64,000 bases of DNA from Pseudanabaena sp. ABRG5-3 (GCF_003967015.1 NZ_AP017560.1:3594048-3658047); one strand, 5' to 3'; counted from the stretch's first letter, positions 36,928 through 45,400 are shown. A program made the numbers and translations. The notes: generated by a model not told the origin, from the sequence alone.

Positions 36928-38169
36928 ATGTCAAAATTTAAGCGCTCAGCGCTGCTCGGTTTAGTTTGTTTGTTTGGCGTGGTTTTGTGGGGATGGATAG
37001 GGGTCGCCCAAGCTCCACAACCTTCAATTCGCTTAACGACTAGCCCGATCGCCAGCCAGATGCGACCGTTTGAAGCAGAAGCTATCCACCCCCAAAATCC
37101 CGTGCAATTGTCCCTGCAAGCTCTGGATAGCGCAGGGCAAGCGCTCAAGAACACTCAGATCCACTTGCAACTGCTAACCCCTCCTGCCACCCCTTGGTTT
37201 ACAACCGATTTCCCAATCGTCGAAGGCACGACGTTGCTAGACATGACGGCTGTAGCACCTGTCGGAAAGTTGGAATGGCAACAAATGCTACCGATTCGAG
37301 GCAACTATCAACTTCAGGTAGAGGTTACACCGACTATTCCCAACTCCTTTGCACCTATTCAGCAAACGCTAACGCTAACAGTGCCAGAGAACTGGGTGAA
37401 ATATCGTAACCTCAGTATTTTGGTGACCATTCTGCTAGCTGCAGGACTGGTCGGTGGGTGGATAATTGGCAGTGGTCAACCGATAAAATCTGGAGAAATT
37501 GCCCCGCAACGGGTGCGCTTATTACTAAATAGCGCGATTGTGGTCGCGATCGCGGCGCTCCTCTGGGTTAATATCAGTGCAGAATTGCCGCCCTCGCAGG
37601 GGGCAATCGTCGCGTCTGCCCAGACAGAACATGATCATGCCGATCACACTCATACTGAACACTCCCACACAACTTCTAAGCCGTCTACTAAGCAGTCCAC
37701 CCAATGGCAATCCCAAGGGTTGGAAATGAAACTTTCGGGAACTAAAACGACTATGGTCGGTCAACTTGCAAAACTCCAAGTAGATTTGATCGATACGAAA
37801 ACCCAGCAACCTGCAACCGATGTAACTTTGCGGATCAAAGCCAAGCCGAAAGAGGATGAATGGGTAGCATTTGCCTACCAAGGTATGCCCAACAGTGCTG
37901 GAAAATTTACTTGGCAGGAACAGTTTTTTGATGGTGCGCCCCATATCGTAGAAGTTGAGGTGACCCCTCAAGTTGGTTCTAAACGGCAGTTCCAACCCTT
38001 CCAAGTAGCCCAAACCATTGATGTTGAGGGGGTTGCCCCACCTCTGTGGATTCGTTTGATTTCGCTCGCTTACCTGACCATCTGTGTCGTGGTTGGTTTG
38101 CTAATCGGGCTGTGGTTGCAGTGGCGACGGCAAGCGACAAAACGAAATTGGCAACGGGGCTTTTCCTAG
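36928..38169 (+). CDS. Uncharacterised His-rich membrane protein, candidate cobalt-uptake component
   Basis: 413 aa from ATG 36928, with AGGA 7 nt upstream. An N-terminal signal or anchor (about 8-27) is followed by a beta-rich domain (about 30-155), two helices (about 163-185 and 203-222), and a His cluster DHADHTHTEHSH at about 237-248. A second beta-rich, FixH-like domain (VGQLAKLQVDLIDTKTQQPATDVTLRI) and a C-terminal helix (LISLAYLTICVVVGLLIGLWLQW) complete it. I do not recognise a named family. It lies between CbtB and DUF1636 in place of CbtA, so periplasmic metal capture and delivery is a reasonable inference. Confidence 0.7.
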   Translation: MSKFKRSALLGLVCLFGVVLWGWIGVAQAPQPSIRLTTSPIASQMRPFEAEAIHPQNPVQLSLQALDSAGQALKNTQIHLQLLTPPATPWFTTDFPIVEGTTLLDMTAVAPVGKLEWQQMLPIRGNYQLQVEVTPTIPNSFAPIQQTLTLTVPENWVKYRNLSILVTILLAAGLVGGWIIGSGQPIKSGEIAPQRVRLLLNSAIVVAIAALLWVNISAELPPSQGAIVASAQTEHDHADHTHTEHSHTTSKPSTKQSTQWQSQGLEMKLSGTKTTMVGQLAKLQVDLIDTKTQQPATDVTLRIKAKPKEDEWVAFAYQGMPNSAGKFTWQEQFFDGAPHIVEVEVTPQVGSKRQFQPFQVAQTIDVEGVAPPLWIRLISLAYLTICVVVGLLIGLWLQWRRQATKRNWQRGFS

Positions 38170-38231
38170 AGGACTCAAAGCAAGCAATGTCCAATAAATT
38201 ACTCGGAAGATGGGCGATGCCCTTTACCCAT

Positions 38232-38333
38232 CATACTCCCTTCCCAGTCTAAAAATAGGCATTAAAAACCAAGATTTAGACGTTGCGGCGCGAAGCGCCG
38301 CAACGTCTAATCTTTCACTGAGAAGGGAGTATG
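38232..38333. repeat. Composite repeat: outer inverted repeat with inner palindrome
   Basis: Outer 12-bp perfect arms CATACTCCCTTC / GAAGGGAGTATG flank an inner perfect palindrome (GACGTTGCGGCGC around loop GAA). The left interior AGGCATTAAAAACCAAGA resembles AGGCATAATTAAAAACCAGA of the palindromic-core repeats, suggesting a related element of about 100 bp with another core. Confidence 0.7.
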
Positions 38334-38416
38334 TAATCTGGATCGTGTTTGGTTTGAGATACTCCTAGCTGGGGTGATTTGGGATTGCAGGCAAATCATT
38401 ACAACCTCCAAAACAC

Positions 38417-38851
38417 ATGAATGATCGACATATCCTATTTGTTTGTAAGAGCTGTGGTAGCAGCCATAAAACCAAACAGTATGTGACTAAGAGTGAGGGT
38501 GAGTGGCTGTTAGAGAAACTCCAAACCCTATATGATGACTGGGCGTTGCATGATGATTTCGCGATTCAGCCAGTTGAATGTATGGGCGTTTGCGACCAAG
38601 CTTGCGCGATCGCCTTCGTTTCTCCCCAAAAGCAAACCTATCTGTTTGGAGGTTTAATAGCTGATTTAGCCAATGTTGAAGCGACTGCTAAAGCTGTGTT
38701 GACCTGTGCTGGTCAGTATCACGCTAAGCCAGATGGTCTATTAACCTACGCCAATCGCCCTGAGCAATTAAGAGCTGGTGCGATCGCCCGAATTCCCCCA
38801 TACCCAAATAATACCAATTCACCAAAGTGTTGCGACAATTTGGTGAATTAA
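38417..38851 (+). CDS. DUF1636 family metal-binding protein
   Basis: 144 aa. CKSCGSS near the N-terminus and CMGVCDQACAIAF (about 56-68), followed by YLFGGL, match DUF1636, small thioredoxin-like-ferredoxin-type proteins with a four-cysteine site. DUF1636 genes commonly lie beside CobW and cobalt or zinc homeostasis genes. The last residues (SPKCCDNLVN) are encoded by one arm of an 11-bp inverted repeat (38816-38849) and may be a variable tail. It is likely a metal carrier or sensor in the cobalt block. Confidence 0.82.
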   Translation: MNDRHILFVCKSCGSSHKTKQYVTKSEGEWLLEKLQTLYDDWALHDDFAIQPVECMGVCDQACAIAFVSPQKQTYLFGGLIADLANVEATAKAVLTCAGQYHAKPDGLLTYANRPEQLRAGAIARIPPYPNNTNSPKCCDNLVN

Positions 38852-38875
38852 CAACCAAACCCAGTAAGGGTTTTA

Positions 38876-38908
38876 AAATCACAAAATGGCGCAGCCATTT
38901 TGTGATTT
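38876..38908. terminator. Hairpin terminator after the DUF1636 gene
   Basis: 15-bp perfect stem with loop GCA. A second smaller 11-bp inverted repeat overlaps the gene end (38816-38826 / 38839-38849). It divides the cobalt block into two transcription units. Confidence 0.75.
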
Positions 38909-39613
38909 GGGATGAAGTTTTAGGAAGGGATTAAACAAATTCTTTTCAGTGTTTATGAATCACATCACCGAAGACCAAAGCACTTAGGAGCTTGTAACGA
39001 AAATATCCCAAGTATGGGATATTTTGCTACATAGGACAGTGCATCATTCAGAGACTTTCTAGTGTCTTATTTGAACTGAGTTTTTGCAGAGTTAATTTGT
39101 TAGAGATATAGTTATCAGATCTCGCCCCGCAGCTTGGAACAATCGCAAGTACAAATATTTATGACCTAAGTTTTTGAGACTAAGAATTGCTCCAGCACGA
39201 TGCTTAATCATCTGACATCTAGAACTTTAAATTTTCAGATAATACTGCCTCTTAAACTCTCTTTGAAATGGTGAAATGTATTTTATAGAGACAAATGATG
39301 TAGAAATTGACATCACAAAATTCTTTAAATATTCCATTAAGTCACCATACTATAACTTCGTAATAGTTGACATGAAACAGTAGCTTGCAAGACATAATAT
39401 TTTTTTGTTTCTACTATGATAAACATATAATTTTTTAGATACCTAAAACGCTTGCAGAAAACAATCCTATTGCTTCTTATCTTAATGAGAGTTGGGTTTA
39501 TATCAGCATTAACAAGAATATTTCCTATTAGTAAAATGCTCCTAATTTGATGTTCATCGATCGTAAGTTTTTCTAGCCATTTCATCATCTAAAGAGATTG
39601 GAGATAGCGCATC
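38909..39613. other. 700-bp gene-free stretch inside the cobalt/nitrile hydratase block
   Basis: No credible gene on either strand. A small palindrome ATATCCCAAGTATGGGATAT lies near 39004. The minus strand around 39120-39230 has a short frame that reads like the end of a protein (MIKHRAGAILSLKNLGHKYL), but I cannot identify it, so it may be a decayed gene remnant. The promoter for the SUMF1-like gene should lie in the last 100 bp. Confidence 0.4.
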
Positions 39614-40570
39614 GTGAAAAGACGACGGTTAATTCAATATGCCAGTTTGAGTGGTTTGGGCTTGGTCTGTAGCTTAGCGCCTCAGGGGATAGCAACCACG
39701 TTAGGTCGGTCGGAGAGCCATTCCAAAAGCACGAAGGAGCTTCTAAGCTCTTTTGAGTTTGAAGTGCCTATCGTTGACCGCCGTGGTCAGGAAGTTGATC
39801 GGCAAACTCGGCAAGCCCACTTTTTTAGCACTGAGTTAGGAGAAACATCCAACCTAACCATGGTGGCGATTCCTGAAGGAAGATTTATGATGGGAGAAAC
39901 CTCAAATGGTCAAAAATCAGATCAGGAGTTACCAGCTCACTGGGTCACACTGAAACCATTTTTTATGTCTAGGTATCCAATCACCCAAGCTCAATGGCAG
40001 GCAGTTGCTCAACTTCCCCAAATCAATCGACCGTTGCTAGCCCAGCCTGCTCATTTTGTTGGAGCTGATCGTCCAATCGAATCTGTTTCTTGGTTAGAGG
40101 CAGTCGAGTTTTGCGATCGGCTGTCGCATTACACCAGTAAGACCTACCGCCTACCTAGCGAATCCGAATGGGAATATGCCTGCCGAGCGGGTATGAGCAC
40201 ACCTTTTGCGACAGGGCTTACGCTCACTTCTGAGTTAGCCAACTACAATACCCAATTTGCCTATGCTGCCGAACCAGCCGCAGCCTATCTACCTGAAACA
40301 ACACCAGTCGGAAATTTCGCTCCTAATGCCTTTGGTTTAAACGACATGCACGGCAATGTATGGGAATGGTGCGCCGACCATTGGCATAGCGACTATAAAG
40401 GTGCTCCTGCCCAAGGTCAGGTATGGATCAAGGACGGACAATCGACTTTGCGATCTCTTCGGGGCGGGAGTTGGGCTGATACTCCTTCGCAGGCTCGATC
40501 GGCTAGTAGATCTGGCTATCCAGCGGATGGTTTAAATCGCATGATTGGATTTCGAGTTGTGCATGTGTAG
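39614..40570 (+). CDS. SUMF1/FGE-like sulfatase-modifying-factor fold protein, exported
   Basis: 318 aa from GTG 39614. The start KRRRLIQYASLSGLGLVCSL resembles a twin-arginine signal. The SUMF1/EgtB fold is clear: MVAIPEGRFMMGET, ITQAQWQAV, PIESVSWLEAVEFCDRLS, YRLPSESEWEYACRAG, NDMHGNVWEWCADHW and LRGGSWADTP...RMIGFRVV. Formylglycine-generating enzymes have a catalytic Cys pair after the GGS motif; here that segment (GGSWADTPSQARSASRSGYP) has none, so classic FGE chemistry is unlikely. Located 17 bp before CobW and in the nitrile hydratase unit, a maturation role is possible but unproven. Confidence 0.88.
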   Translation: MKRRRLIQYASLSGLGLVCSLAPQGIATTLGRSESHSKSTKELLSSFEFEVPIVDRRGQEVDRQTRQAHFFSTELGETSNLTMVAIPEGRFMMGETSNGQKSDQELPAHWVTLKPFFMSRYPITQAQWQAVAQLPQINRPLLAQPAHFVGADRPIESVSWLEAVEFCDRLSHYTSKTYRLPSESEWEYACRAGMSTPFATGLTLTSELANYNTQFAYAAEPAAAYLPETTPVGNFAPNAFGLNDMHGNVWEWCADHWHSDYKGAPAQGQVWIKDGQSTLRSLRGGSWADTPSQARSASRSGYPADGLNRMIGFRVVHV

Positions 40571-40587
40571 TCTAAAGGAAGTTTGTC

Positions 40588-41574
40588 ATGTCAGGATTAC
40601 GTAAAATTCCCATAACGGTATTGACAGGATATCTTGGGGCTGGAAAAACCACCCTACTGAATCATATTTTGACAGCTGATCATGGTCAGAAAGTTGCTGT
40701 GATTGTGAATGAATTTGGCGAAGTCGGAATTGATCACCAACTTGTGATTGGAACCGATGAGGAAATCTTTGAGATGAATAACGGATGCATTTGTTGCACC
40801 GTCAGAGGAGATTTAATCCGAATGATTGGCAAGCTGCTAGAACGTCGTGATCAGTTTGATGTTCTAGTAATCGAAACAACTGGATTAGCCGATCCCGCTC
40901 CCGTTATTCAGTCTTTCTTCGTCGATGAGGTACTTTATGCAGAAACAGTCCTAGATGCGGTAGTAACGGTAGTCGATGCTAAGCACATCTGGGATCACTG
41001 GGAAAGTAGTGAAGCTCAGGAGCAAATTGCATTTGCCGATGTCGTGATCTTAAATAAGATTGATTTGGTATCGCCAACCATTCTGGAAGAACTAGAAAAA
41101 CGCGTGCGTGGGATGAATGCGATTGCCAAACTATATAGAACTCTGAATTGTGACATTGACCTCGATCAATTACTCGGTTTAAAAGCCTTTGACCTCAAAC
41201 AAGCACTGAGTATCGATCCACAATTTTTGACAGAGGATACCCATGTACATGATTCGTCAATATCGTCCGTCTCCATTACTACGACTGGTAGTTACAGCAG
41301 CACCCAAGTTAACAGATGGCTTTACCAACTAGTCCAAGAACAAGGTGCCGATATCTTCCGCATGAAGGGCATTTTGAATTTGGATAACGCAGATCGGCGT
41401 TTTGTCTTTCAAGGTGTCCACATGACTCTTGACGGTAGACCCGGTAAGCCGTGGAGAGCTGAGGAAGTACGCCAAAACGAACTGGTGTTCATTGGTCGTA
41501 ATTTGGATGAACAGACCTTAAAAGCGGGTTTTCAGGCTTGTCGCCTAGAAGTACCGATCGAAGTTGGTGGCTAG
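40588..41574 (+). CDS. CobW-family (COG0523) GTP-binding metallochaperone
   Basis: 328 aa. P-loop GYLGAGKTTLLN (14-25), the metal motif NNGCICCTVRGD (CxCC), ETTGLADPAP and the G4 motif NKIDL are present, followed by the CobW C-terminal domain (GADIFRMKGILNL...FQGVH). CobW proteins use GTP hydrolysis to deliver Zn, Co or Fe to client enzymes. Sitting directly upstream of cobalt-type nitrile hydratase and downstream of cobalt-transport genes, it probably supplies cobalt. Note that some iron-type nitrile hydratases also use a COG0523 activator. Confidence 0.93.
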   Translation: MSGLRKIPITVLTGYLGAGKTTLLNHILTADHGQKVAVIVNEFGEVGIDHQLVIGTDEEIFEMNNGCICCTVRGDLIRMIGKLLERRDQFDVLVIETTGLADPAPVIQSFFVDEVLYAETVLDAVVTVVDAKHIWDHWESSEAQEQIAFADVVILNKIDLVSPTILEELEKRVRGMNAIAKLYRTLNCDIDLDQLLGLKAFDLKQALSIDPQFLTEDTHVHDSSISSVSITTTGSYSSTQVNRWLYQLVQEQGADIFRMKGILNLDNADRRFVFQGVHMTLDGRPGKPWRAEEVRQNELVFIGRNLDEQTLKAGFQACRLEVPIEVGG

Positions 41575-41614
41575 GATCTAACTAAATCTCAATTAAGTAG
41601 AAGAGGATAACTGA

Positions 41615-42364
41615 ATGAAATTGCAGCATTATTTAGGAGGTATCGAGAATCTCGGTCCTGTGAGTGTTGAAAAGAAAGTATTTGTGGAGGAGTGGGAAAA
41701 GCGTATTTTTGGCATTCACGTCGCTATGATGGCGCTGAGTAATCACTTGGATCAGGCGATTCCCAAGTATCCAATTAAGCAGGTACCCACCAAATTCAAG
41801 GACTTTTGGACTTGGGGTCACCTACGTACAGGAGCCGAAGGCATGCAACCTTTTGACTACTTTCGGCTACGCTATTACGAAAAATGGTTAGGTGGAATCT
41901 CTGGATTTTTTATCGAGAAGGGCTATGTCACCGAAGCTGAACTAGACGCTGCTACTGCTAGTTATCTATCTAGCCCAAATCCTACTAGCTTTACCCCACC
42001 TGCTGGGGGTAATCCAGCGATCGATACCCAAGTGATTCGCTACCTGCGGGAAGGTGATTCACCCAAGCGAGAACTGACTACCAAACCGAAATTTGCCATT
42101 GGCAGCAAAGTCAAGGTCAAAGATCCGATTGTCGTGGATCATACTCGACTACCGGGTCATCTCCGAGGCAAAACGGGCACTGTTTACTTAGTCTATCCAG
42201 ATGCCTACACTTATTTCTTTTCTACTGGTCCAGATGGAATCGGCGAACCGATGCCCGTATATCTTGTTGCCTTTAGTCCAGTGGATATTTGGGGATCCGC
42301 CAAGAGTGATCCAAATTCAACCTATTACGACGATCTGTTTGAAACCTATCTTGAATCCGTTTGA
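41615..42364 (+). CDS. nthB: Nitrile hydratase, beta subunit
   Basis: 249 aa. The N-terminus has the beta-subunit pattern (GGIENLGPVSVEKKVFVEEWEKRIFG; family form GGxxGxGPV...WE). YYEKWLGGISGFFIEKGYVTEAEL and the C-terminal SH3-like domain (KVKVKDPIVVDHTRLPGHLRGKTGTV) are diagnostic. It pairs with the alpha subunit to hydrate nitriles to amides. The gene order beta-alpha-accessory is that of characterised cobalt-type operons such as that of Rhodococcus rhodochrous J1. The following alpha gene starts 12 bp downstream. Confidence 0.93.
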   Translation: MKLQHYLGGIENLGPVSVEKKVFVEEWEKRIFGIHVAMMALSNHLDQAIPKYPIKQVPTKFKDFWTWGHLRTGAEGMQPFDYFRLRYYEKWLGGISGFFIEKGYVTEAELDAATASYLSSPNPTSFTPPAGGNPAIDTQVIRYLREGDSPKRELTTKPKFAIGSKVKVKDPIVVDHTRLPGHLRGKTGTVYLVYPDAYTYFFSTGPDGIGEPMPVYLVAFSPVDIWGSAKSDPNSTYYDDLFETYLESV

Positions 42365-42376
42365 GGTTATCATTTT

Positions 42377-43000
42377 ATGAGTGGATACGAGCATTTTAAG
42401 TACAGTACTGATCGAGAAGCCTACAGTGCGGCACGCGTTCGCGCTTTAGAGGCGCTGTTGGTGAAGAAAGGAGTGATTACAGGTTCCACCGTCGATCAGG
42501 TTTTGAAGTACTTCAAAACAGAGATGGGACCGTTTAATGGAGCTAAGATTGTGGCGCGGGCTTGGGTTGATCCGAGCTTTAAAATGCGCTTGTTAAAAGA
42601 CGCTAATGCCGCGATCTCCGAGATGAAATTCCCCCCCGGAATGTCTGGAGCTGAGGGCGAACACCTCAAGATTGTTGAAAATACACCTACAGTCCATAAC
42701 TTGATTGTCTGTACCCTATGTTCTTGCTACCCTTGGCCTACTTTGGGATTACCACCCTATTGGTTCAAAGATCCGACCTTCCGAGCCAGAGCCGTGCGCG
42801 AACCACGTGCCGTTCTGAAAGAATTTGGCTTAGAGATCGATCCCGCAGTAGAAATCAAAGTGTGGGATAGTAGCGCCCAAATTCGTTGGTCGGTATTGCC
42901 AGAGAGACCAGCAGGTACAGCAGGAATGAGCGAAAGCCAGTTAGCGGCGATAGTTACGCCCGAATCAATGATGGGAGTCGGCAAAATTAAGGTGGCCTAA
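42377..43000 (+). CDS. nthA: Nitrile hydratase, alpha subunit, cobalt type
   Basis: 207 aa. The metal site is VCTLCSCYPW: Cys112, Cys115, Ser116 and Cys117. Thr at position 113 (CTLCSC, rather than CSLCSC) is the standard mark of the cobalt form, whose cysteines are oxidised to sulfinate and sulfenate after assembly. LGLPPYWFKDPTFRARAVREPRAVL follows, as in other alpha subunits. It catalyses nitrile + H2O to amide. The physiological nitrile substrate in a cyanobacterium is not known. Thiocyanate hydrolase gamma has a related motif, but a beta-alpha pair with this start fits nitrile hydratase better. Confidence 0.94.
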   Translation: MSGYEHFKYSTDREAYSAARVRALEALLVKKGVITGSTVDQVLKYFKTEMGPFNGAKIVARAWVDPSFKMRLLKDANAAISEMKFPPGMSGAEGEHLKIVENTPTVHNLIVCTLCSCYPWPTLGLPPYWFKDPTFRARAVREPRAVLKEFGLEIDPAVEIKVWDSSAQIRWSVLPERPAGTAGMSESQLAAIVTPESMMGVGKIKVA

Positions 43001-43055
43001 CTCTAGCCTGACACCTATTTGATCGAATTTTATCCCACCCACAACACTCATCCCC

Positions 43056-43099
43056 CACAAGTCATTCACTTCCATTAAAAAGTAAGTGGATGACTTGTG
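43056..43099. repeat. 16-bp near-perfect inverted repeat before the accessory gene
   Basis: Arms 43056-43071 (CACAAGTCATTCACTT) and 43084-43099 (AAGTGGATGACTTGTG) pair with one mismatch around a 12-nt loop. It lies between the nitrile hydratase alpha gene and the accessory gene and could reduce read-through or shape the stoichiometry of subunits and chaperone. There is no T-tract. Confidence 0.7.
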
Positions 43100-43172
43100 T
43101 GATATGGCTAAGCATCTCAACGAAAGACTAACAGTTCATCTTTCAAGCCCTCAATTGCTTAAGGAGCAACCA

Positions 43173-43526
43173 ATGCAAACTCAATTTGAGCATTTTGCTG
43201 CGACTAGTATGCTAGGCAGCAAGGACTCACCACCCCGCTGTGATGGCGAACTGTTTTTTGAAGATTCTTGGGAAGGTCGCGCTTTTGGAATTGCGATCGC
43301 CCTCTCCAAAAAAGGCCATTATGAATGGGAAGACTTTCGGCAGCAATTGATTACGTCAATTGGAGATTGGGAGTCCTCACATGCTCTAGATGACCCAAGC
43401 TGGAACTATTATCAGCGTTGGCTTTTGGCACTGGAGCGCGTGATGCTAGAAATCAACCTGATTGATCCAGCAGAACTTGAACAACAACTGGCAGAGTTGA
43501 TGGCACAAGAAAATCTATTGGAGTAA
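43173..43526 (+). CDS. Nitrile hydratase accessory (activator/cobalt chaperone) protein
   Basis: 117 aa from ATG 43173, chosen for its strong ribosome site AAGGAGCAACCAATG; an upstream in-frame GTG at 43086 would add 29 residues but lies in an inverted repeat. The body matches the nitrile hydratase accessory family (P14K/NhlE type): PPRCDGELFFEDSWEGRAFGIAIAL, then YYQRWLLALERVM. In cobalt-type systems this subunit exchanges with alpha to insert cobalt (self-subunit swapping). Its position after alpha is the usual one. Confidence 0.85.
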   Translation: MQTQFEHFAATSMLGSKDSPPRCDGELFFEDSWEGRAFGIAIALSKKGHYEWEDFRQQLITSIGDWESSHALDDPSWNYYQRWLLALERVMLEINLIDPAELEQQLAELMAQENLLE

Positions 43527-43527
43527 G

Positions 43528-43562
43528 GGTTTGTTTCATCACCTTCGGCGATGAAACAAACC
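43528..43562. terminator. Terminator at the end of the nitrile hydratase operon
   Basis: Stem GGTTTGTTTCATC / GATGAAACAAACC with loop ending TTCGGC, directly after the accessory gene stop and before the convergent glycosidase gene. Confidence 0.8.
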
Positions 43563-43613
43563 TCTTTACTGAAAACGCGCGATATAGTTACACATAATGT
43601 TGGGGTGAACTTA

Positions 43614-45206
43614 TTAATTGGGTAATGTAGGACTTTCTAAACCTGTTGCCTTGCCTGCTTTGCGGAGACGATCGCTTTCGGGTTCCATCCATGAATAGAC
43701 AAAATGACTGAAGCAGGTAATTTGCGGTTCTCTAGCTCGAATCGCTTGCATTTGCTTCTCAAAGCTAGGATGTCCATCAAAACTTTGTCCCCAAGTGCCT
43801 GCCAAAACTGGACAGACTAAAGTTTGAGGCGATGATTGACGCACTACGTCGGAAACCTGCTCGGCGACACAACTACCATCATTACAAAGGGCATAGGTCA
43901 TGGGGTGGCGTTCCATATATTTCGGGAAGCGATCCCAAGGCTGCATTCTTGCCTCATATCTGCCTGATTCTGTGCGATTGCCATTGGGAAAGAACACTGT
44001 GCCAATGGGTAGATTATTTTGCTTGAGAGGAGCCGAAATTGTGGTGACAAAATTGATGACCCCTTGATAGGCATGATTTGTGGCAATATTCCACAGTAAA
44101 CCCTCGGTGATGGCTGCCGTCTCCCTAGGATTTTTAATGTTGGTCGGTCTGACTTTCGCCGCATCCGCTAGTTGCTTCTCGGTTTCAACAACATCATTTG
44201 CCGTGAGATTGCCATTTTGGAGATAAAGTGCCATCAATTCTCGGACATTACGATTGTCAATGCTATTGAGTAATGCTGTTCGTGATGATTTGCCATGAAT
44301 CCACAGTTGTTTGACATTATCGATTAATTCTCCCGTGGCATTAGTTGGATAGCGCACATAATCAAATACCATGCCATCAGGCTGGCGTTGCATTAGAGCT
44401 TTAACTGCTGTGATTAAATCATCTTTAGCAGTCCGACTATAGGGATCGACAAATAGGTGATCGGCTTCGTAGGCATCTTCGTAAAAGGCTTTACCATTAG
44501 CCACCTGCTTGCGATCGAAATTGGTATTCGCAATACTGTTTTCCCCATTGCCATTGATCGCCAATGCCCCCGATCGCCCTTTGACCTCACTATAGCCATA
44601 GCCAAAATTCATCGCAAATGACCAACCATAAACCTTAATGCCCCGTTCTTTACCGATCGCGATCGCCTGTTTCCACAGATCATAGTCCGCAGGTACTTCT
44701 CCCGCCTTGACTGCTTCCTCCATCACTGATTTCCAAGGTGTCGGATTATCGGCAACGGGTAGCAGTACACGCCCATCATAAAAAACCTCAACAAAAACTT
44801 GGTTATAGCCCCGATTAGCGATCCGATCAAAAACATCCTCTAGCACCCCTGCCTTGACATCATTAGGATAGAGCCTGATCCAAGTGGCTTGGGTTTGGGG
44901 CGCAGTGCGATCACGACAGGCTTGTAGAGCCGTTTTATGTTTTTGGATAATTTCCCGATATTGGGTCTGCGATTTTTGATCCTTAGTACTGATCAGAGCC
45001 ACCTTTCGTAATTCATGTTTACGCACAATTTCCGCCGCACTCACATCACAGGTCGGATTGCCCCACAAAATTCTGTCAGGTAAAGCTCCTGCGATCGCAT
45101 TACCTGAAAAGGCAGTTGCTAAGCTCAGGCAAGTGCCAGAGGCAAGCAAGCCGAACTTTGGTTTATGTAACTTTTTTCGAGAGGTTGAGGATTTGATCGA
45201 TTTCAT
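43614..45206 (-). CDS. GHL10/DUF187-type family 10 glycosylhydrolase, exported
   Basis: 530 aa. A basic N-terminus with hydrophobic segment (FGLLASGTCLSLATAFSGNAIAGA) predicts export. The (beta/alpha)8 barrel region shows GVLEDVFDRIANRGYNQVFVEVFYDGRVLLP, GIKVYGWSFAMNFG and DGMVFDYVRYP, typical of glycosyl hydrolase-like 10 proteins thought to cleave peptidoglycan or other glycans. The C-terminal half extends with cysteine-containing segments. The precise substrate is unknown. Confidence 0.85.
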   Translation of the reverse strand: MKSIKSSTSRKKLHKPKFGLLASGTCLSLATAFSGNAIAGALPDRILWGNPTCDVSAAEIVRKHELRKVALISTKDQKSQTQYREIIQKHKTALQACRDRTAPQTQATWIRLYPNDVKAGVLEDVFDRIANRGYNQVFVEVFYDGRVLLPVADNPTPWKSVMEEAVKAGEVPADYDLWKQAIAIGKERGIKVYGWSFAMNFGYGYSEVKGRSGALAINGNGENSIANTNFDRKQVANGKAFYEDAYEADHLFVDPYSRTAKDDLITAVKALMQRQPDGMVFDYVRYPTNATGELIDNVKQLWIHGKSSRTALLNSIDNRNVRELMALYLQNGNLTANDVVETEKQLADAAKVRPTNIKNPRETAAITEGLLWNIATNHAYQGVINFVTTISAPLKQNNLPIGTVFFPNGNRTESGRYEARMQPWDRFPKYMERHPMTYALCNDGSCVAEQVSDVVRQSSPQTLVCPVLAGTWGQSFDGHPSFEKQMQAIRAREPQITCFSHFVYSWMEPESDRLRKAGKATGLESPTLPN

Positions 45207-45298
45207 AAAAATACAAAAATACCTTGATATTTACCTTGGGGCGTTGATCTGGCGGTCAGGAGCGCCGCGTATCCTAACCCTAAAATTTTGATCTTGAT

Positions 45299-45400
45299 AA
45301 GTAGGTGGGCATAATTAAAAACCAGAGCCAAAACCTGTAGCGCACGCTGCGCGTGCGCTACAGGTTTTGGTTTTTTATATTTAATTGCGCCCACCTACTT
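45299..45400. repeat. Palindromic-core repeat, copy 3 (most complete)
   Basis: Perfect 12-bp terminal arms AAGTAGGTGGGC / GCCCACCTACTT enclose ATAATTAAAAACCAGAGCC, a perfect palindromic core (ACCTGTAGCGCACGC...) and a GGTTTTTTATATTTAATTG tail. Total 102 bp. It lies upstream of corA and of the divergent glycosidase gene, not after a gene. Confidence 0.88.

Noticed and set aside
39337-39588. 83-aa open frame on the minus strand between DUF1636 and SUMF1-like genes
   Set aside because: No family recognised, no clear ribosome site and odd composition; not strong enough to annotate, though the region may be a gene remnant.
39614-40570. Genuine formylglycine-generating enzyme
   Set aside because: The catalytic Cys pair is absent from the segment after GGS, and no sulfatase gene is in the window.
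41615-43000. Thiocyanate hydrolase instead of nitrile hydratase
   Set aside because: Thiocyanate hydrolase has three subunits (the nitrile hydratase beta homolog is split in two). Here a single full-length beta and an alpha are followed by an accessory gene, which fits nitrile hydratase.
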